From: Marchantia polymorpha subsp. ruderalis
Lineage: Eukaryota; Streptophyta; Marchantiopsida; Marchantiales; Marchantiaceae
Length of the DNA: 64,000 bases
Assembly: GCA_037833965.1 (NCBI GenBank)
Contig: AP031354.1
Coordinates: 9,774,001-9,838,000 of the forward strand
Direction: 5' to 3'
The notes beneath the pieces are model-generated. The model was not told the DNA's origin. It saw nothing but the letters and a program-made list of their open reading frames with translations, and made no database searches. This document shows positions 11,113 through 22,276 of this stretch, piece after piece. Position 1 is the first letter of the stretch. The number at the start of each line of letters is the position of its first letter. Position numbers and translations under genes: made by a program.

Positions 11113-13850
11113 TTATTTGTAACTGAAACTTAGTTAAAAACCCTCGAGCTACTTGCAACTCATTTGAAACAAGGAAAGTGAAGTGTTTGACTCTCTTATC
11201 AACGCCGTAGTTGAGACTACTACAGGAAGAAGTCTTAAAAGCCCGTCAATAGCCCAAGAAGCCTCTCTACAAGAACATCAGTTCTTCTACTGGCAAGGCC
11301 TTGTGAACATGAGATGTTCGCACTTTAAGGATGAGTCCGGCTAATGAAATTATTTTTGTACACCAAAAGAAAGTACCAAAGTTTTGAATTTGGGAGATGC
11401 AACTAGTTCTTCCTTTGAAAATATCCCCTTAAATCACTAGTTGAAATATTCCTACTATTACAAATGCTCTTGCTGATGAACTGATTTTCCGCCTACAACT
11501 AGACATGAGAAAATATGTCTCCCCTACTCTAGGATTCTGTTTTGTTTTCTTTGTGAGGACTGCACAATACTAATTTGGTATCTAGCGTCCTTCGCTCGAT
11601 GAATATACAACCCAGTCAAATGACCTTCGACAATGTCAACCACATTACTCTTTAGCAGCGAGCAGAACCTTCGGTACAGTCCGAGCTACTTTCAAACAAA
11701 CAAAAATCAGTTAATGATTTTTGATATCATTAACTAATTATCAAATACTCCTCCAGTTTACGTGGGAATATAGAAAATTGTGCAAGTTAATTAAGAAGAA
11801 AAAACACTAGGTTCGAAAAAATCGTCGCAAGTAGATATCGAAAATGAAATGAAAACCAAGTAGGTATTCTTAAATGCATTCCGAAATCAGGATCATCCCG
11901 GTGTTGAAGTGCCTCCTGCCTGCCTTCCACTCTTCATAGGACCCACGTAACATCATCACGCCTTTTACAATGATGGCATGGAGTGTCCAATTCCAATCCT
12001 GCATGAAGAGGGATGTGTACTCTGCTCCTGCATTTCTACTTCAATAATATGAACATTTACCATCCTTGCTATCCTTGTCAAAGTCACAGAATGATAAATG
12101 ACATATTAGCAACAGACAAAATGCATAAAATAAGTTAAGTTGAAGACCGTTTCATAATCCAATAACCTGTCTTAACATTGCAGTCATATTTCTTCAAGAG
12201 TAGCATTGAGATTTTCGGATTTATGTGTTGGTTTATTTCATGTCTGACTTGTATGAGTGGATCAAGACATCAGAGTCAAAAGGATTCATTTTCATCACAC
12301 AAAAAACATTTCACGTAAAATAATGGAATCATAATGATTCACACATATGAACTGAAAATACAGAAGAAAAGTAACGAATTTTAATTTCAGAAAGAAGAAG
12401 TCATTTACATCGATTAACCCAGTTAATGTCAATATTGTACATATTCTGTGATTAAGAGTTATTTTACTTACGAGTAAGAAAATACAAACATTTTTTATAG
12501 CTACAAATATATGTTCTAAATGTATCGTTAAGTTTTCATCTTATCTGACTATTTTACAAATATATTGTATTTAAATGGGTATTTTAATAATATAATGGTC
12601 ATTATCAGTAGACAATTATACTTGGAAAAAAATTCCCAGAATTTTTGTAGAATTATTTATAAAAAATAATAAATTCTTGATTTTATTACTGAATATAAGA
12701 TTTTGGAATTAACTGGATCTAACTTTTTATCACTATACAAAAATATTTCAAAATCTCAATTTCATAAAAAATAGTATTTTTTTATCTTATCAATAAATTT
12801 ATTTAATCAAATAAATATAGTTAAGATTATTTGTATTATGAAATATATATTATCTAATTAATATTAGAAAATCTAAATCGTTCATGTATCAAATGAGTAT
12901 AAAAATTCAGAATGCACTTAAAGTATTCAGACATTCTTTTGTTTGCATGAATTATTTGAATGATTTTTTTTCAATTCAAGTTTTTATGGCATTTTAGAAA
13001 CATGTGTTCAAATCACATGATGCATTTTTAAAACTAAACACTGCTTTTTTATATATTTTACTAAAAAACATGAAGTTTTCATGAAAGATCATGATGTCTT
13101 CAAATCATTAATTGAAAACATGTATGTGTAATCAAAGTGATAGCACATGCATGTTATGTATACATGTAGTATGTATAACAAAATATGCATACTTTTAATC
13201 TCAAAGATTTATATATGAAACTAAGTTCATTAATGAGAATGATACTTTGAAAATATATTTGGTATAAGATATAGTTCTAAAGATATCAACATTCAATGCT
13301 TTGCTGTTAATTTGAAAAGCTTGTTAGTTTATTTTTAGAATCTTTTTCACAATCAATCTTAGCATTCAAAGGACTGTTGAGATAAAGATTGATCTTTGTT
13401 CATCTAACGATAAGTTTTGATAATTTTTATGTAAATTTTTTTATGCATATTCTTATTTTGAATCTAGATGATGATGATTTTGAGAATCTTTTCATGTAAA
13501 TTTTAATCGTGTAAAAAAAATGATCTATCTATCTTATGGTGTATTAAGAATAATGCTTATAACTATTTAAATAGGACTAAGGATATAACTATCTAAGGAT
13601 AATGCAATTTTATTGCTTCCTTTTCTATGCATTTCATTAACACTTCAGTGAAATTGAATTACTTATTCTTTTCAATTTTATTTTTGAAATGGTTTTAAAA
13701 TTATAGTTAATATGTTGGTGTGGAGAATATAGATATTCATCATTGACATGTCATCACTAAACACATAATATATATCTCAATCTTGGTTGCATGATTTGTA
13801 AAATATGTATTAATTTGAAAAAAAAAGGATTAAGATTGGTTTGTTGCATC
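11113..13850. other. Intergenic DNA, increasingly AT-rich, no gene seen
   Basis: From 11113 to about 12100 composition is moderate but no open frame reaches 60 codons. From 12100 to 13850 the sequence is very AT-rich with homopolymer runs. No element ends were recognised. Confidence 0.5.
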
Positions 13851-15950
13851 ATTCACAGATGTGTTGGGATGAATGTGTTGTCTGCTTGGTGTGAGACAAA
13901 AATGATACACTATCTGAGGGAAATCAAGACATGTTGTTGTAGATTATATATGCAAGAGTAGATTTTTCTATGATTTAGAACTTTTGATGATCCATATTCG
14001 CTTGATGTATCGATTGTGATTTGAGCCTGATTGTGAGTAGATGTACGTATGTACAGTAGTTCATTTGCTTAATCTGTCGATAAGGGTTGTAATGTCTATA
14101 GAAATGGTCCCACGAGTTGAGATGGGTGCATGCTGTTGTTCTAAAAAATGTATTGTTTCAATGCAAACAAGTTCTCTCGAGAAGAATACATCCCAAGAAT
14201 ATAAAGATATATGTATATCTCCTGAAATATAGAAAATCTTGAGGTCATTAAAGTGCATGTAACGTAAGTCTTCGCTATAAGCAAGTGAGACTTGTTTTCG
14301 TTCTCTAAAACATGGACAAGTGTATCGTTAGCCAGTTTGGATAGATTTTCCTTGCAAAGGAAGCAGAAGGTTGAAAGCTTATAATTCTTGTATTTATTGA
14401 AGATGAAGGTTCTGGCGGGGAGTACTAACACATCGATAAGGCTCGTGCAATCATGAATCCACGAAACCCTAGTAAGTGGTTCATTATGTATCTTTAAGAT
14501 TCCTAACAAATCATTCTTTATACGTCATAGGTACGAGTTGAAGGTGAAAGTCGTGGAAAACACGGAGAATTGATCGGAAATCATTCATGTGGTTCCCACT
14601 TGCATTTGTATGTACAATTACGATAGTGTGTACAAATCTAATAATAGAGCTCGAAGTATCAAATTGTAAATTATCTGTTGTGATGCTTAGATTTCACAAC
14701 GGCGTAAGGAAGCGAGTTAGTGTGAACTCAGTTGCAAGTGAAATTTGCTTCAACCGATGTATCATAGCAACACAACACAACACAGCTGTATCAGAAGAAA
14801 GCTAGTCTTGATGTTCAGTGATATTTGTTTTCAATAATATTATTCCCATCCATATTTGTATTTGAATCAGTTTGTTTGTTTGACTCCAGATATGGATTGC
14901 TAGTTGTAATGGTCTACTATCAACAGTTTTAGTAAAAGTGTATAGTTTCTAGCTCAATCCGACTTTACATGCAATTTCTAAAATATTGGATACGACCTCA
15001 ATCCAGTTTGACCATGTAGCTTTAGTGTAGTAAACGCAAAGTGTTACAGTAAAGGTATCTTCCCTGTCTGCTTTGGAGAGAGTATTAGCTCGTTTTAAGT
15101 TCAACCATGTCGCAACACTCCACCCCGGTCCCTTACGTTGTTCTCTTTCTATGATTAGAGAGGTTATTCTAATCGAAGACTTGTGAAGCTTTTCCCATGT
15201 TTTCTCGTCATATATTATCTTACTAATATAAGGAAGAAATGTGAAACAAAATCTAGCAAAACTCCTGGTCGGGGGCAAGGAGCTGCTGAAATTCTGAATT
15301 TAGTTCAACACTCCACAGATGCACGTTTGGTTGCATCCGTCCAGTTATATGACACTATGTGCAGAAGTATCATGAGTGTAATGTATAAATTCTTTCTTCA
15401 GATATCTTGTGAAGTAATTATCCGCATTGCACGGAGATCCAGAACATTTGTTTACATGCCGAATTTTGTTGAGTAGAAAAAAAGGAGGTTATCCCTAAAT
15501 TATGATAGCAGAAATCGTGCTTACCTCTTAAGTATCCCAATAATCATTATCAGATAAATGATTCCACAATCCACTCACGGAAGAAGTCGAGAAAGCATTG
15601 GACGGTGAGTTTATACCATTCCTAACCATTGTAATGATAGTGCTTTCCCTCTGTTTACTGACAGAATATTTCATGTACATCATCATGTTAGATTAATGTC
15701 CATCATTTCGCTATATTGAGATAACACAGTTCCACAACCATTAATTTGCAATCTTGGACCCCCTAAGGTCCCGACCAAATTTCCACAGCTCATTAATAAT
15801 GATACCCAAAATTTTCCTTTCGTGTCAGAACCAACCATAAATTCGTCCGGCTCCATAAAATTCACGTGCTGTTCAATTTCCCCCGCTCTCGAAAGTGTAG
15901 GCTTAGATCCTGCAACTTTCAGGTCCACATGGGGTACCTATTTTCTCCTT
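13851..15950. other. GC-richer island with several short open frames, no assigned gene
   Basis: Open frames of 60-122 codons occur on both strands (minus 14141-14509 and 14949-15278; plus 14587-14805 and 15183-15476; minus 15683-15928). They overlap in opposite directions and none carries a domain I recognise. The island could be a non-coding transcript or decayed gene sequence. Confidence 0.35.
14122..14232 (+). CDS. Very short ORF with a myristoylation-like N-terminus, doubtful
   Basis: An ATG at 14122 with GAG-ATG-G context opens a 36-codon frame beginning MGACCCSKKC. Gly2 followed by clustered Cys and Lys is the classical dual-lipidation pattern (N-myristoyl plus palmitoyl). The frame is also open upstream to 14041 with an earlier ATG. 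No downstream exon continuing the protein was found. It could be a first exon, a micropeptide or coincidence. Confidence 0.18.
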   Translation: MGACCCSKKCIVSMQTSSLEKNTSQEYKDICISPEI

Positions 15951-17230
15951 CGCGAGTTGACGTGTAAATCCTCGATGTGCTGGCGTGTGATGATCGGGCT
16001 AACCGAACCAAAGTCTATTCCTACCGGGCGCTCGGGGTCATCGTTGCTAGGTCATGGAAGGAATTCTGGCAATCCACGGAAGTAAGGGAATAAACATTCC
16101 GCTTTGAGATTTGCAGCCAGCGTCCACCTGCTTTTCGGAATAGGTTAGAACCTGTTATTTGCGCTTTACTTCAACATTTGTCCGAGGCTGAAGCTGTTCG
16201 TGAAGCTTTTCAGAGCCTAAGTTGACTGCCGAGCGGATCACCGCGCCTTCCGGTCAGAGCGTCGCGGTCCCGATCTTGACTTCCGCGACGATCGGGCTTT
16301 GGAATGCGAGAGTCACGACGGCAGCGACCAGCGGGGAGAGGATCCGCGGATCTTCGGGTCCTCGGGTCCTTCCTTTTTATGAAAGATACCGCATCTTCTG
16401 TCACCGGGATCCGATGTGGGGGAAACCCGAGTTCCATGCTATTCCGAAAATCGTTCGGCCAGATATATCTCCGACGAAGGCCGAGGTGGCAGCGCGGCCA
16501 GGGTTCGACATGTCGGCATTCTCCTCCCTGGAGGGTTCGTCCAAATCCACTTGGAAGGTTGCAAGTTGACCCGAGTGCGGCTGTCCAGTCAACTGACGAG
16601 CCGCACCTCGGGTCAACTTGCGAGCTTTCTTTAAGCCGCAGATCTCACAATTTCGGGCTGCACGGAAAAGAAGCCCCGAGGATAAGGGGGAGCGATCGGA
16701 AGTAAATGCCGGATCGCGAAGCAAATGGATCGGGGCAAATGGTCGAATTGGTGAGCGTTCTTTTTCTGACCGGGACGAGGCATGCTTCGGGACCGGCGGC
16801 CACGAAGCACAAAGTGGGTAATAATCCGGACAAGGACCACCCAATCCAAGACAAAGTTAAAGGATCGACGTACGGCGTTCTTGCGGGTTTCTACTTTATC
16901 CGTAAAGCGAACAGAGAGCGGAAGTTCTTGTCGCCGTTCGAACGTCGGGGCTGCGGCATCTGACCGGACCCGATCGACGGGGCGACCGCAAGAAAGGGTG
17001 GCCTCGCGGGGGTCCACTGCGCTGCGTACTGCGTAAATCCTCAATCCTACCTGTCCGGAGTCCGGAATTCCAAGCGGATGAGCCACATTCCCATCCGCGA
17101 CAACGCGACAGGTCACATGGTCATCCGCCATGCATACGCCTAGATGCGGTGACAGGCCCCGCGGGTAGGGACTCGGGGCCCTCGAAAATCTGTCCCCCAC
17201 AACCACATTCGGACTTATTTAAGCGCATGG
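15951..17230 (+). promoter_or_regulatory. GC-rich upstream region of the RING-H2 gene
   Basis: Composition rises sharply to GC-rich with many CpG dinucleotides, in contrast with the deserts. Open frames up to 191 codons (minus 16631-17206) occur in nearly every frame on both strands, as expected in GC-rich DNA with few stops. None shows a domain. I read the block as promoter and proximal regulatory DNA of the downstream gene, though an unrecognised divergent transcript cannot be excluded. Confidence 0.35.
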
Positions 17231-17240
17231 TATAAATAAA
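17231..17240 (+). promoter_or_regulatory. Putative TATA box of the RING-H2 gene
   Basis: TATAAATAAA stands alone in otherwise GC-rich sequence, at the boundary before the purine-rich leader. A start site about 30 bp downstream (near 17262-17270) would follow. This fits the consensus and position but is not proven; the coding exons begin 2.3 kb further on. Confidence 0.5.
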
Positions 17241-17599
17241 ATGTACGCCATTCCGAGCTAATCCCGGGCTCATTCGCGGGTTCCTCTCCTCCTGACCTGC
17301 CACGGGCATGACAGGTGGGCGCTCGAGGGCAGAAGACGGGCCGGCGAAGCCAAGCAGGTCCTCTGGCTCGGCTGCTGGCGCGGGGGAGGAGGAGGTGGTG
17401 GCCAAGAAGACGGGCAGGCAGTGAAGGAATGGGCAGGGCAGGGAAGGGAATGGAAGGGCAGGAGTGGGGGCGGGGCGGGGAGCGCGAGTCAGAGCTCCGG
17501 TGGGGGAGGGGGGCAGTGATTCCAGAGTCAGCGATGGGGTAAATTCGACGGGAGGAGTGCTCGACGTACGCGGAGGTGGAGGAGGAGGCGAGAGCGGCT

Positions 17600-17622
17600 G
17601 ATTGATTGATTGATTGATTGAT
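17600..17622 (+). repeat. (GATT)n microsatellite in the RING-H2 gene leader
   Basis: More than five GATT units in a row. The end of the repeat supplies the ATG of the 97-codon upstream ORF at 17621. Confidence 0.9.
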
Positions 17623-17914
17623 GCGAGGGGCGGCCTCTACAGAGGCCTCGTTGTCAGGAGCGAGGGGCGGAAAGATCGAACGAACGAGGCGAGGGAGGAA
17701 GGAGGGCAGAAGGAGGGCAGTGGATCGAGCGGAGGCGAGTGGAGTCGGGAACTCGGGGCTGGAGCGAGTCGGGCTGAGGGCGGCACTCCACTCCGTTGGA
17801 GGTTCTGTTGGCAGGCAAGGCAGGCAGGCACCCCGAGGGCCCGGGGAGGTTTTTGTTCGCATGCGCGGATGGTTGTTGCTGTCGTTGTTAGTGAGCGGAG
17901 ATGGCGCTGATTAG
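17621..17914 (+). other. Upstream ORF of 97 codons in the RING-H2 gene leader
   Basis: It starts at ATG 17621 and stops at 17914 well before the main coding exons. The product is Arg/Gly/Ser-rich and looks like translated purine-rich leader, not a protein family. If retained in the mRNA it would be expected to depress translation of the main frame. Confidence 0.4.
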
Positions 17915-17974
17915 TCCTTAAATGAAGGTGGACCGAATGATGCTGCGGTGACGAGCATCGGTGGAGCTTTTCGG

Positions 17975-17991
17975 GCGAGCGAGCGAGCGAG
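17975..17991 (+). repeat. (GAGC)n microsatellite in the RING-H2 gene leader
   Basis: About four consecutive GAGC units. Similar GAGC runs recur near 27974-27990 and 56537-56550 in the window. Confidence 0.8.
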
Positions 17992-19615
17992 TCGTAACTC
18001 CACTGCTCGACGTCGGGGTTCATGTAGGTCCGAGAGTGGACTGTATAGGCACACCTTTTCCCGTTCGCATTGCTTCTTGCCACGCGCTGGTGGTCCCGAG
18101 TGCGGTTATCTCTATTGGACGCTGGGAGAAGAGTGTTATGGCCGCAGTGATGGGTTGAAGCCGGAGGCCGAGAGACCTAGCGCGCTCATTGCGGCATTCA
18201 TACTCCCTCGTCAACACTATCTTCTCCTTTTCCCGTCCCTGCCATCTTTTTCCTCTCTCCGTGGGACTGGTCGTCTTGGCTTCGGCTGCCCCCGCCGCGG
18301 GATCTCCTCGCCTCTCTGATCTCTCTTCGCAGAGAAGGCACATTTCGAAGGTTTGGGTGGTGCTCTGCCAATAAGAGCCGGTTCGTTCTCTGTAACGCTC
18401 GCCGAGTCCTCGGGCGCAAAACTCTCAAGCGTGCGTGTGTTTCTCGGTGGACGCCTCGTGTACGAGCTTTCTCGCTCTTGGGCCGCTACGGTTTCCGGAG
18501 CGCCGAGGTGTCATCTTTGGCACGGGTTGCCCCACTGCGAAGTTCGTGTCGCTGCACACCGACGACGACGACTACCCTTTTGAAACGCCCGTCTCAGTCG
18601 CTTCGTTTACCGCTTCTTCGGTCGTACGATCACTAAGTTGCTCCGCTTTAGGTCACGGATGCTCATGAAGTGCTTTCAGCCCGAAAATATTTCCCGGGTC
18701 ACAGACCAAGAACCGCAGTCGAGGCCTGGAGGATCGAATGATTTGTTTCTGAACTGAAGCAGGCGGCGACTGATTCGGAAACCTTATCTTAAACCTTTCC
18801 GGTCGACGAGCCACGTTTGTAGCCTCAAACGTTTCACCTCTACCGCGAACACGAAGAGGAATTCTGACAGTAATTTCCAAGGCTTTGAGGCGGGAGGGCT
18901 GCTCTCCTCAGATCTGGAGGTTTTCTCAGTGCAATTCGCCGAGATATCTCAGGAGGTTACATTCCTGGATTTGTTCCAACTGTGCTTTTCAACCGGCCTG
19001 TTGTCTCGATGATACCTTGGTCTCGGATGATTTCTTGAGACGCCGCGTGGTCCGACGATTGCGAATTTGTTCACGGCGGGTTCAATCAAAGAGCTACAGA
19101 TCTGAAGACCATGTAGTAGTTGGACGATTGAGAATTTGATGCGACGATGGCTCAAAATTCACAGAGTTTTTGTCTTGCGCAAACCTGTGTCTCATGAAGA
19201 CTGGAGGTCAGTAGTCTGTCGGACAGGGGCGAGGTGGACAGGAAGCGGTTCTCTAATGTCGGCGATGTCGGTTGTGTATTATGACCTATGTGGTCTGGTT
19301 GGACTGGACTACACTGGATGCGGTAGTACCATGAAAGACAGTTGCAGGTGCTCTCGTGCCTGATTTTCTCCACTGTCGAAGATCGTATGAACTTGACAGT
19401 CGGAGGAGAAACAGACTACAGTGCTCGATGAAGAGATGTCGGTTTCTTGACCTAGCGGGTGTGTCTCCATGACGGGAAGCATTTCGATGGGGAAATGATA
19501 AAAATCGATTGACGAGACGAGACTGTGAAACTAGAGAAACTCCGGGTCTATACAGCGAGTCAAAATAGGTTGCTCAACTTCTAAGGTTTTAGGCTGCAAC
19601 CAAAAGTCAGCCAAA

Positions 19616-22276
19616 ACGGGGTCCCTCTGTTGTGTGGCCGCAAGGCCACACGGATCCGCTGTCAGCAACGACAACTGGTCTAATGGGGCTCGTGAGCCGC
19701 ACTGGCGCACCAACGGCGGGTTTTCACCTCCTCTCAATAGTCGATGGGAAAATAAATCGCAGCCCGAGGAATTGGCTGCAGCCGCGAGCGCTCTTCAGCT
19801 GCAAAGGCAGTCGTTCTCATCCAGTAGCCGGGGAAGTAGGAGCAACAGTCGAGCGGGTAGTGCAAGATTCCTCGGCCATCAGCGAAACATCTCTGGGAGC
19901 ATGTTCTCTCACAGTGGAAGCCCTTCCGAAAGCTTCCGTGCTCCTCACTGGAATCCACTTTCTTCGTCGAGTGGCCACATGGAAAACTATATAGCTGCTG
20001 CTTCAGGTACTACAAAGCTACTAATGAGTTTGAAAAGTCCGCTGTCTAGGAGCTATCACGCTTTACATCTAGTATATCATTGTGTAATACTGACTGGGGT
20101 CAGGTTGAATGCTTACTTCCAGGAATCCTTATTTTGCCTGGGTTGTAGTTTTTCCCAATATGTCACTTTTAACCCCGTCGAGATGTAGGCGAGAAGTTAG
20201 AGGGGATGTGACAGTGTTTCTCACAGTCATGCGATAGATAAATGCTGCAGATTGGCGCATTAGGAATTGCTACTCTCTCCTGTTATTTGGCTGCTTTGTG
20301 CTATCGACCCTCGTAGCATCTACGATACTCGTTTGATCAGTCACTTTGCAAGCGGCCAATAGCAGTCACGTTCAACTATCAAAACCGTGCTGTATGACTC
20401 ATGATGCAACATTGGATGGTATCGTCTGTCTATTGATCGGTGCAAGCCTTCCATCTACAGGTCTCACTAGTATAGAAATCACCATGATACGTGCACTTCA
20501 AGGGAGATGTATATCCACGCTTGCTTCTTAAAGTTGTTGTCATGCATTTTTTGAATTTTGCGGTCCTAATTTGAAATTTGGGCTATCTGAAAACTGCTCG
20601 AGAGGAGTCAGTGTCAGATTCTGTTGTTGTTACGTTATCTTTTTTGTTTCAAACAATTTTTGTTAAAAAAGCAACCATTGTTTCTAGACAATTACGAGTA
20701 GTGACCCATTGGGATCTGGTTGTGGCTGCAGATTCGATTTCCAGTCCGTCAATAACCATCATTTCTTCCAAGGAGGTACGTAACTCTATCCGAGCTCGCA
20801 CATCAAAATGGATTAGTCAACCGACTTTATTGTTTTTCCTGCGCTCTGTTCATTTTACCTTATGGTTACACGTTTGAGGGTCGGTCCCTCTAGCTGAAGG
20901 TTGAAGTTTATGATCGTGAATCTCACTCTGCCTAGTTTCGTATTTCTAAATAGTTCGATACTTCTGTAGAGAATCTTGTGCAATCTGTCATTGGCTTCTC
21001 CGTTGACATGAGCTTTCAATTGTGTGGGTTGTAAGAGATGGAAATTGGTGGAACCTTTTTTCTTTGTAGGAGCCCACTATGCCCATTTTCGCCAGAGGTG
21101 TTGAAATCTGTTCTGTGATGTGTGTTGGTGCAGGGTTGTCTTTCTGGCAATTTCTCGACCGTGTCAAATACACCAGAGTCTACCCCATCCTCCTACGTCG
21201 GCGAATACTCTCACGCATCAGCTGCGTGTCAGCCGTCTTCCTCTCAGCGACAGCAGCCAGGCAGTCATTGTTTCCTGTCAAAGTCAGCATTTTCCATGGG
21301 TTCGCATCCTCATCTAACGAGGCAAACGTCCGACAGCAGAATCCATGGGGTTGGTAGCAGTCGAACGGCTGAGGGCCGGCACGAAGGAAGACATTCTTTC
21401 CGATGGTCCGGGAGCAGCGGAGGGGAGTCTAGTGTGGGCTCGCTTGGTGGTGCTTCGGATTGGTGGTCTATGCAAACGTTTTCCGAGCTTGTTGCCTCCT
21501 CCCGTAGAGAGCGACTCCGGTGGACAAGTGCCAGTAGTCCATCGGATTTCGGTTGGGGATCAACTCGGGAAAGCTTTGATCGTGGCTTGCTGGTCATGGA
21601 CAGAATTCGTGCAGGGACCACTCAAGCGACTTCATCTTCTCCTCGCGCTGAAGCTCAAGCATGTGGTGTGTGCTCACGACTTCTATCTCAACGATCTCCC
21701 TGGAGCTCCTACAGGATGGTGGGAAGCAGTGATTGTACAGTAGTGGGTGTTCTAGTTTGTGGTCATGTATATCATGGTGAGTGCTTGGAGCAGGCCACTC
21801 CCGAGGCCAAACGACAAGATCCTCCTTGTCCTCGTTGCGGAGCAGCAGAGAAGGCAGCCCAAAAGTCAACGAATAGCGTAGAGCCCGCGCAGTTGGCTAA
21901 AGGAAGTGGCTCGAAGACGAGCAGTGTGCAGAGTCAGTCATCATCCAGGAACAAACTCTCTAGGATTGGCGTTGCAACAGACGATATTTCTGGACCTGAA
22001 TTTTCTTCAAGGCATTCATTCAGTGAGGGAGGAAAATCAGTGTTGCCGACATCATTAAGCGAGAAGTTATCTCTTGGGAAATCCCTGTCCAGACGACAAT
22101 TCTCGTTCAGAAACAGGTCTGCGAAAGAATCTAGTGGTGGGGATGCTGTGTCCAAGAAACCTGGTTCTCCTGCCCGAGTGTCTCCTGACAGCTCATCAGA
22201 AGACCAATCGACCTCGACCGTTTCCCAACTCAAAAAACTTCGTTCCAACTCTTTCAGATATTTGAAGAAAAGGTAA
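19616..22276 (+). CDS. RING-H2 finger protein of the plant MGSxCCVAA family (probable E3 ubiquitin ligase), three coding exons, ACG at the start position
   Basis: Coding exons are 19616-20006, 20732-20775 and 21134-22276, with GT-AG introns of phase 1 and phase 0. The frame closes exactly and gives 525 aa. The N-terminus reads TGSLCCVAAR where the plant family has MGSxCCVAAR, so the initiator Met position holds ACG (19616-19618). The frame has no ATG back to a TAG at 19532. A low-complexity Ser-rich region follows, then the family signature SDWWSMQTFSELVASSRRER (about residues 252-271). The RING-H2 domain spans about 322-380, with CGVC, then CGHVYH and ECLE, then CPRC as zinc ligands. The C-terminus has SRRQFSF, also shared with the family. 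Such proteins are expected to transfer ubiquitin with an E2. Gly2 and two Cys suggest lipid anchoring at a membrane. Substrates are unknown. Alternative: an upstream exon supplies the Met. Confidence 0.85.

Larger units (their letters stand above)
17262..19615 (+). promoter_or_regulatory. Long, GC-rich 5' leader of the RING-H2 gene, probably containing intron(s)
   Basis: The first about 700 bp is purine-rich on the plus strand (GGA, GAG and GAGCGAGC runs), much like the leader of the U-box gene. It contains at least two ATG-initiated upstream ORFs: 17308-17424 (38 codons) and 17621-17914 (97 codons). The later part (about 18300-19590) is more T-rich and probably intronic. An acceptor-like TTTTAG ends at 19591, in frame with the coding exon. 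Exact leader splicing cannot be deduced from sequence. Confidence 0.45.

Noticed and set aside
16631-17206. 191-codon minus-strand open frame in GC-rich DNA
   Set aside because: Every frame on both strands is open here because stops are rare in GC-rich sequence. No domain or sensible composition was seen.
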